Assembly: GCF_000143415.4 (NCBI RefSeq)
Contig: NW_003314289.1
Span: 29,109-93,108, forward strand
Direction: 5' to 3'
DNA: 64,000 nucleotides
From: Selaginella moellendorffii
Lineage: Eukaryota > Streptophyta > Lycopodiopsida > Selaginellales > Selaginellaceae
Below, in pieces: positions 58,073 through 64,000 of this stretch. The first letter of the stretch is position 1; each line of letters opens with the position of its first letter. The position numbers were made by a program, and so were the translations under genes. The notes under the pieces are model-generated. The model was not told the origin of the DNA. It saw only the letters and a program-made list of their open reading frames with translations, and did no database searches.

Positions 58073-59418
58073 TCACCACATCTCGCAGGGTAGAACATCG
58101 TCAATCTCATCCGAGCTCGAGTACCACTCCTCGATATCCCAGCCATCGTCTGAGTAGTGCACGTCGGACATGTCGTCGTACAGGTCGAGCATCTGGAACT
58201 GGTCATTGAACTTGATGTTGTAGATGACTCTGATCTTCCGGCACCGCTCCGCCATGGCCCCGTCGATCGTCAAGTTCATGCAGCCCCTCAGATCGAGAAA
58301 GTCTAGGCTCTTGCACTTGTCCAGTATCGCGGCCAGCCCCGAGTTCGTGAGCGATCCGTAGCAGAGCTCGAGGTGTCTCAGCAGCGGCATGTGTGCGGCG
58401 ATGGCCAGCGCCTCGTCGTCATACTCCTCGGCCACCAAGTTGTTGGTCTGGAAGAAAAAGGACATGTTGCGGTCGAGGCGCGCGAGCGACTTGCAGGAGC
58501 GGCCGATCTGCGCGAGCGCCGTCTTGGAGATCGCTGTGCAGCCGCTGATGTCCAAGTGAGTTATCCTGCTCAAGCTGGGGGCGATGTTGGCAATGCAGCC
58601 GTCCGTGACTTGGCAGAATGGTATGCGAAGAACTTTCAACCCATGACCCCTGCAAGGCCAAAGAATGTATAGAAAACCATTCATGTCAATAGCATCCAGG
58701 CCCTGGCAGAGAGAAGTTTCTTTAAAAACCATTGCTGGTTCCTACAAAACCATGCAAATTCCATGCAAAGCGACTCAAACGAACCAGGAAGAGGTCAGGG
58801 CCGTTTGCTTGTATCTCACCGGGAAGCGTTATCTATGCAATGAGCAATCGGACTAAAGAAAAATCAACGCCAGAGACCTAACGGAATTTGGTTTTTTGCG
58901 AGACAATCACTAGCAAAGCAAAGAGCAAAGAAACAAGCTAAAGAAACCCAAGAACACACAAGAACACACAAGTCAATGAAAGAAGAGAGGAGAAAAAGAA
59001 AGAACCTCTTGGCGATGTAATCCACTGGCTCGTCGTTGGCGAGCCGACAGACCGAGAGCTCCTCGAGGCCGCCTCCGCTGCGCTCCACAACGAGCTGGAC
59101 CATCCTGTGGATTACCTCCCAGGGCATGAGCCGGCTCCATTCGTGCAAATCCACAACCCTCCAGCACGTCGGATCCATCGCCGCCTTGCGCCACGCCTTG
59201 CAAACCACGGGGACGCTCCGCATTCGCTCCTCGAGCGGAAGAACAGCGAAAATCCTGGCCAGGGCTTCCGGCAGCATCTCCGACCACTGCGCCGCGACGC
59301 CCCCATCGCTGACGCTCGGTGCTAGCAGCGCCGAGGAGGAGCCGCCGCTGCAAATTTCAGCGCTGCCGCGCTCCATCTCCATCTCCACCTCCATTGGCAT
59401 TGCCATCGCCATCGCCAT
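58073..59418 (-). CDS. F-box/LRR protein, SKIP1/FBW2-like
   Basis: Two exons, 59418-59006 and 58649-58073; 990 nt, 329 aa. The start is the first ATG; an in-frame GTG precedes it. The N-terminus is a Met-Ala repeat (MAMAMAMPMEVEMEME). An F-box follows at about 45-85 (WSEMLPEALARIFAVLPLEE, VCKAWRKAAMDPTCW). Leucine-rich repeats follow at about 140-270 (LKVLRIPFCQVTDGCI, ITHLDISGCTAISKTAL, LRHLELCYGSLTNSGL, LDFLDLRGCMNLT). The C-terminus is very acidic (DLYDDMSDVHYSDDGWDIEE). Such proteins are substrate receptors of SCF ubiquitin ligases; the substrate cannot be told. The nearest families I recognise are SKIP1 and FBW2. Confidence 0.9.
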
Positions 59419-59573
59419 CGCCACGACACGATGTAAGCGGGGGATCAGCTTTACACAGGGAGACTTAAAAGAAGAGTGTCCTTAACCTTCCACGTCACCA
59501 TCAGACGTGGACCATCTGGACACGTGGACGGTCGTGGGCATTCTGCTAGGGCTTTCTTAGGGTTCTTGGGGGA
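59419..59573. promoter_or_regulatory. 155-bp bidirectional promoter candidate (F-box / sirtuin)
   Basis: Only 155 bp separate the divergent start codons of the F-box and sirtuin genes. Within it lie CACGTGGACG and CCACGTCACC, both with ACGT cores as in G-box/ABRE-type sites. No TATA box is evident. Confidence 0.65.
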
Positions 59574-60750
59574 ATGGAGCTCGACGAGGCGCTGCGCAAG
59601 GCCGCCGATCTCATCGTCAATGCGTCCTCGGTGGTGGCGTTCACTGGCGCTGGAATTTCGGTGGAATCCGGTAAGAATGCGGCGATCTAGCTCACAATGC
59701 GGGTTATTTCATTCGTCTTAGATGGCGCATTGCTCAATGCTTGTTTCGAGAGGGATTTTTCTAACAATGAATTGCCGCCAGGAATTCCGGATTTTCGAAG
59801 CAGCGGGGGATTGTGGTCAAAGTATGATCCCGAGGTGTATTGTAACTATTCTGTTTTCAAACAAAAGTAAGCGCTGGAGAAAAGAAGTTTTACTTTCTAG
59901 CTTCTTCTCTAACATTTTTTTTTTTGTTTGCTTTTCTGTTCAGGCCCGAGCTCTTTTGGAAGATGGCAGTGGACATGCAAAGCACAATGGCAGAAGCTCA
60001 GCCCAATCCCGCGCACTATGCGCTTGCCGAGCTTGAAAGTATGGGATATTTGAAACATGTTATAACGCAGAATGTAGATAACTTGCACCAGGTACTTGGG
60101 ATCATCTCTCTCCTTTTCTCTTTCTCTATTTTGCTTCTCGTATCCGACCAATTGGGAAATCTTTGTAGCGTGCAGGGAGCAACAAAGTACGTGAGCTGCA
60201 CGGGAATGGATCAACTGCGTCGTGCATGGCTTGTAGGAGCAAGGTACCAATCTCGGAGGCGATGGATCAGTTGAACTCCGGAAAAGTAAAAACAAACTTG
60301 TCTCTTTTTTTCCCAGCTTTTTCTTACACTGTACATTTGCAGAGTGTTCCGGTGTGCTCTCGTTGTGGAGGAGTTTTAAGAATGGACGCGATCCTCTTTG
60401 GCGAGCCTTTACAAAGTTCTGTGATGGAAGGCTCGCTACGATTGGCAATGTTTGCGGAGGTGATGCTTGTGATCGGAACTTCTCTTGTGGTAGGCACCAT
60501 GGATGCTTTTGTGTTGTTTGAGCTGAACTTCTCATTTCATGTTTTCGTTTTTTCGTCCGAGCAGGTCTCGCCCGCCAACAGCCTCGTGCAGCTCTGCAAA
60601 TCCAACCAAGGAACAATTGTCATTTGTGATCCCAGCCCTGCCAATTCTCATTTGGCTCATGTAATGCTGCGCGGAAACGCAGGCGAGGTGTTGCCTCGCC
60701 TTGTGCAAGCATGCAAAGCGCTGAGAACTAAAGGCAAGGCTCAGATGTAA
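59574..60750 (+). CDS. Sirtuin (NAD-dependent protein deacylase), bacterial-like
   Basis: Six exons: 59574-59670, 59782-59866, 59944-60091, 60169-60285, 60343-60489, 60565-60750; 780 nt, 259 aa. All Sir2 core motifs are present: GAGISVESGIPDFR (25-38), TQNVDNLHQ (102-110), the catalytic His in ELHG (121), two CX2C zinc pairs (C129/C132 and C154/C157), LFGEP and GTSLVV. The enzyme removes acyl groups from lysine using NAD. The phrases SSGGLWSKYDP and AQPNPAHYALAELE resemble bacterial class U/III-type enzymes more than plant SRT1 (class IV) or SRT2 (class II). No targeting peptide is evident. The five introns show that it is a nuclear gene and not contamination. Confidence 0.93.
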
Positions 60751-61975
60751 GAAGCCGGAAGAAAAAAAGGTTCTTTTTTACACAGACGTTCCGTCCTTTA
60801 TGTTTTTCTTGCTAATGATTTGTCCCACAGTGGAAGTCAGAGGGGATGCGTAAAGTAAACGCGGTCCAAACCGGACTAAAGCAAAAGCCGTGACGAGACC
60901 TTTCAAAGACAAAGTTTACTATGCAAAGTTCCATCAATCATACATGCAGGTAAGATAGTTTACTTGGGGCTTTTTTTTTCCAAACTAATCTTGTTTAGTT
61001 CCTTGTGTGTTGTTATTGACAGCATGTGTGATTCAGGCACACATCAAATCGCCAGAGACTGTCAACACCGGACAATCTCCTAGAGCAATACAAACAATGG
61101 AAAAAGGAAAGCTTGGAGTAAGCAATCGCGTTTGGAATCTCTCCTGATGATTTGACAAGGTTGAGAGAGAATTTGATTTTATTTGCATGGTCTGTAGACA
61201 ATGTGGAAAAATCTCTGGTCCCTTGGTACGCCCACTTACAAAGTGAAGTATCTGAACGTGCTGCTTTTTCACCCCACTATGCTATCCGCTATTCCTATTG
61301 TTAATCTCTTGAATTTATTGTTTTACTAGTCAAAATATAAATTTGGTTTTAAAGAGGTAGTGGCCTTTTAGCTAAAACTCGAAACACTACCTTTTTCCTC
61401 TTAACTAATGTTGTCGTTCATTCATTGTTCATCCTGGGGGTCGATCGTTTCCAGGGACAAAAAGTGATCAATCAAAATGCATCTAAGAAGTAGACAAACC
61501 CTAAAAAAAGATCTCGATTGGAGGCCACTATAGGAAGTAACAGTGACAAGAAAATCAATTTGCACCCCTATATAAAAAGGCAGTAGAAATAAAATAAAGG
61601 TAGTTTATAATTGCACGTTTTACATACCGTACGCGCAACTGAAGGGCGGCGGCCCAGCCACGTCAGCGCACACCCGCGAAGAAGAACCCTAATTTCTCAG
61701 TGCCAGTGCGTGGCCAGGAGCCGCCATATCCACAGCGGCACGCTGCGCGTAGAATTTAGGGTTGTAGGGTTCCACATTGGGACTGGGAGAGCGCTGGGAG
61801 TCTCATCTCTAAGGTGAGAATTTCTAGCTCGATCTGGCCTTGACAGGAGATTCGTTGACCTCTGTTTTTTTTTTGTGTGCCAGCTGCGAGCCTTGGAAAT
61901 CGCGTTTCTACATTTTGCCTGTTCGTCACGCACCAGTGGAGCTCTCGCTTTCGTTGAGCGCTCTTCGGTGGAGTG
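60751..61975. other. Intergenic, nothing recognised beyond UTR/promoter
   Basis: Between the sirtuin stop and the desaturase start. There are no coding motifs and no repeats. A TATA-like string (cctatataaaaagg, near 61567) is the best candidate for a promoter element, some 400 bp before the desaturase ATG; the leader may contain an intron. Confidence 0.45.
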
Positions 61976-63769
61976 ATGGCAGGCGTGCTGGTTCCTTCGC
62001 AAAATATGGGGATTTTCCCCCGTTCCTCGCAGTCACTCTCCTTGCCTTCAAAGCTTTGCTACAAGACGCCGAGATCATCGCTAAGTTTTCGATCGCCCAA
62101 GCAAGCGTGTGTCATCGCTGGCCTTGGCTCTTCCTTTTCTCCACTCTTGGCTCTTAAAAGAAGGCTCAAGCCCGGCTCGAGCTCGCCATCCATTCCAATG
62201 GTCGCTGTTCCACTCCGAACTGTCACTGCTCCTCAAAGCGATGTGGTCGGTGACTTCTCCAAGGAGTTTGATCCTGCTGCTCCACCACCATTTTCTCTGG
62301 GAGATATCAGAGCTGCCATTCCAAAGCATTGCTGGGAGAAGAATGTGTGGAGATCGATTAGCTATGTCGTGAGGGACATAGCGGTGGTTCTCGGACTGGC
62401 TGCTGGTGCTGCTTACTTGAATAATTGGCTCGTCTGGCCACTCTACTGGGCTGCCCAAGGGACGATGTTCTGGGCTCTCTTTGTGCTCGGCCATGACTGG
62501 TAAGTTTTTCTTCTCCCAAAAACTTGTTTTTGCTTTCTCGTTCTTACGCGTCTTTGATCAGTGGACACGGGAGTTTTTCCAATAACAAGAAGCTTAACCA
62601 TGTCTTCGGCCACATTCTCCATTCTTCCATCCTGGTTCCATACCACGGGTGGTACGTATGCTTTTCCATTTCTTGTTTGGCTTAGAGCTTAAACTTTGTG
62701 GAAATCCAGGAGGATAAGCCACCGGACGCATCACCAGAATCACGGCCATGTCGAGAACGACGAGTCCTGGCATCCAGTAAGTCGCCTTAAGCTCTTCCAA
62801 GTGAAAACCATTTCGTTTTTCCTTATCTTACACTGTTCTTCATGTAGATGACCGAGAAGCTCTACAAAGACGCAGATATCTTTACTCGCTTCGGCCGGTT
62901 CCAGCTTCCATGGGTCATGTTTGCTTATCCGCTTTATCTGGTATTACTAGAAGTTCCATTTTGCTTTGCCTCGTTTCTAATCTTTCTCACGACCAGGCGA
63001 CGAGGAGTCCGGGTAAAACTGGCTCTCACTTCCATCCGGACAGCTCTCTCTTCGTCCCGAGCGAGAGAAACGACGTGATAACGTCGACAGTGTGCTGGTC
63101 GGCGATGTTGGCGTTGCTGGCTGCCATGACCGCTGCTGTTGGCCCCGTTTGGATGTTCAAGCTTTACGTCGTACCTTACTTGGTAAGTTTTCCAGAGTTC
63201 TACGCAATCGCTTGATGCTTGTGACCGCAGATCAATATTGTTTGGCTGGATGCTGTGACTTACATGCATCACCACGGGCACGAAGTCAAGGTTCCGTGGT
63301 ACAGAGGAAAGGTACTGTGCAAGCTTTTTGTTTTTTTTCAAGGCTCTTTATGCTGGAACTCTAGGAGTGGAACTACATGAGAGGGGGACTTTCCACCATA
63401 GACAGAGACTACGGAGTGATCAACAACATCCACCACGATATCGGCACTCACGTCGTGCATCATTTGTTCCCTCAAATTCCTCACTACAATTTGGTGGAAG
63501 CTGTGAGTTCATCTTAGCGCTTTTTTGCTTCGGAACGAGCTAATCGTGGTTCTTTTTTCTTTTTTTCTTTTTTCTTTTTTCTTTTTTTTTTTGTTTTCTT
63601 GGTGTAGACCAAAGCGATAAAGCCTGTGCTGGGAAAATACTACAGGGAACCAGAAAAATCTGGTCTGCTTCCCTTGCACTTGTACAAAATTCTTAAGTCG
63701 AGCCTCGAGGAGGACCATTTTGTGCCGAATGAAGGCGACATTGTCTTCTACCAGCGGGACTCCATTTAA
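61976..63769 (+). CDS. FAD7: Omega-3 fatty acid desaturase, plastid FAD7/FAD8 type
   Basis: Eight exons: 61976-62499, 62562-62651, 62710-62776, 62848-62940, 62997-63182, 63231-63311, 63365-63502, 63608-63769; 1341 nt, 446 aa, the length of Arabidopsis FAD7. The first about 70 residues are Ser/Lys/Pro-rich without acidic residues, as in a chloroplast transit peptide. The three di-iron histidine boxes are intact: HDCGH (173-177), HRTHH (209-213) and HVVHH (376-380). [20 protein letters not shown] and [20 protein letters not shown] mark the omega-3 subfamily. The enzyme converts linoleoyl to linolenoyl (16:2/18:2 to 16:3/18:3) groups of plastid glycolipids. Eight exons is also the usual plant count. 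FAD7 and FAD8 cannot be told apart here. Confidence 0.96.
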
Positions 63770-64000
63770 AGAGGAACAATGAAAAAATCATTTTTTGGCG
63801 AAAATGCGAAGCCAACAAAAAAGAAAACACGCAAAAAGCATTCTTTTCTCCAGAAATGTCATATAGAGTTTGATCTTTATAAAGAGTCCCATTCGAAAGA
63901 TTCGTTTGATCAGGAGGAGCCTACCTATAAATATAAAAGAATGCCAGTGGAGAGATGCGATACGGGTTCCCTAGAAGCTTTTATACAGCGCTCTTTCTTT
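63770..64000. other. Downstream region of the desaturase gene
   Basis: Probably the 3' UTR and beyond. No further gene is seen before the window ends. Confidence 0.6.

Overview
The window is nuclear DNA of a land plant. It holds compact genes with many short GT-AG introns (often 50-90 bp), plant-specific families (class VIII myosin, AUX/LAX carrier, TORTIFOLIA1/SPIRAL2, plastid omega-3 desaturase, SMT2-type sterol methyltransferase, a TYW3-kelch protein) and nested LTR retrotransposons. The very small introns, the chromovirus type and the protein divergence suggest a lycophyte such as Selaginella. That species call is inference, not something the sequence proves.

Layout. 1-3.3 kb is AT-rich intergenic DNA. 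3.3-9.4 kb is a two-level nest: a miniature LTR element (TRIM, 162-bp LTRs) split by a Ty3/gypsy chromovirus with ATTAA target duplications. 9.4-12.9 kb is AT-rich and empty, followed by a decayed gypsy fragment (12.9-14.3 kb). 14.4-30.9 kb is a gene island: TORTIFOLIA1-like (-), SMT2-like (+), TYW3-kelch (-), katanin p80 (+) and a UDP-glycosyltransferase (+). It is interrupted by about 3 kb of AT-rich DNA and an inverted exon fragment. 31.3-48.7 kb is a large retrotransposon nest: a non-autonomous LTR element, two decayed copies of one gypsy family in opposite orientation, a long non-coding LTR-like insertion, a second TRIM copy and a 100-N scaffold gap. 48.9-63.8 kb is a second gene island: AUX/LAX (+), myosin VIII (-), F-box/LRR (-), a bacterial-like sirtuin (+) and a plastid omega-3 desaturase (+).

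The most informative signals are in the chromovirus. A 15-nt segment in its LTR, just downstream of the TATA box, is perfectly complementary to the bases 2 nt after the 5' LTR, as expected for Tf1/sushi-type self-priming. Its gag-pol junction carries a textbook -1 frameshift signal: in-phase G GGA AAC, a 7-nt spacer and a 9-bp hairpin. The element is young (one substitution between LTRs) but has lost its reverse transcriptase catalytic motif. Three genes act on the cytoskeleton (TORTIFOLIA1, katanin p80, myosin VIII); no operon-like logic links the genes, but two gene pairs are tightly divergent.

Exon boundaries were placed by eye from splice consensus, reading-frame continuity and family conservation. 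For every multi-exon gene the summed exons are divisible by three.
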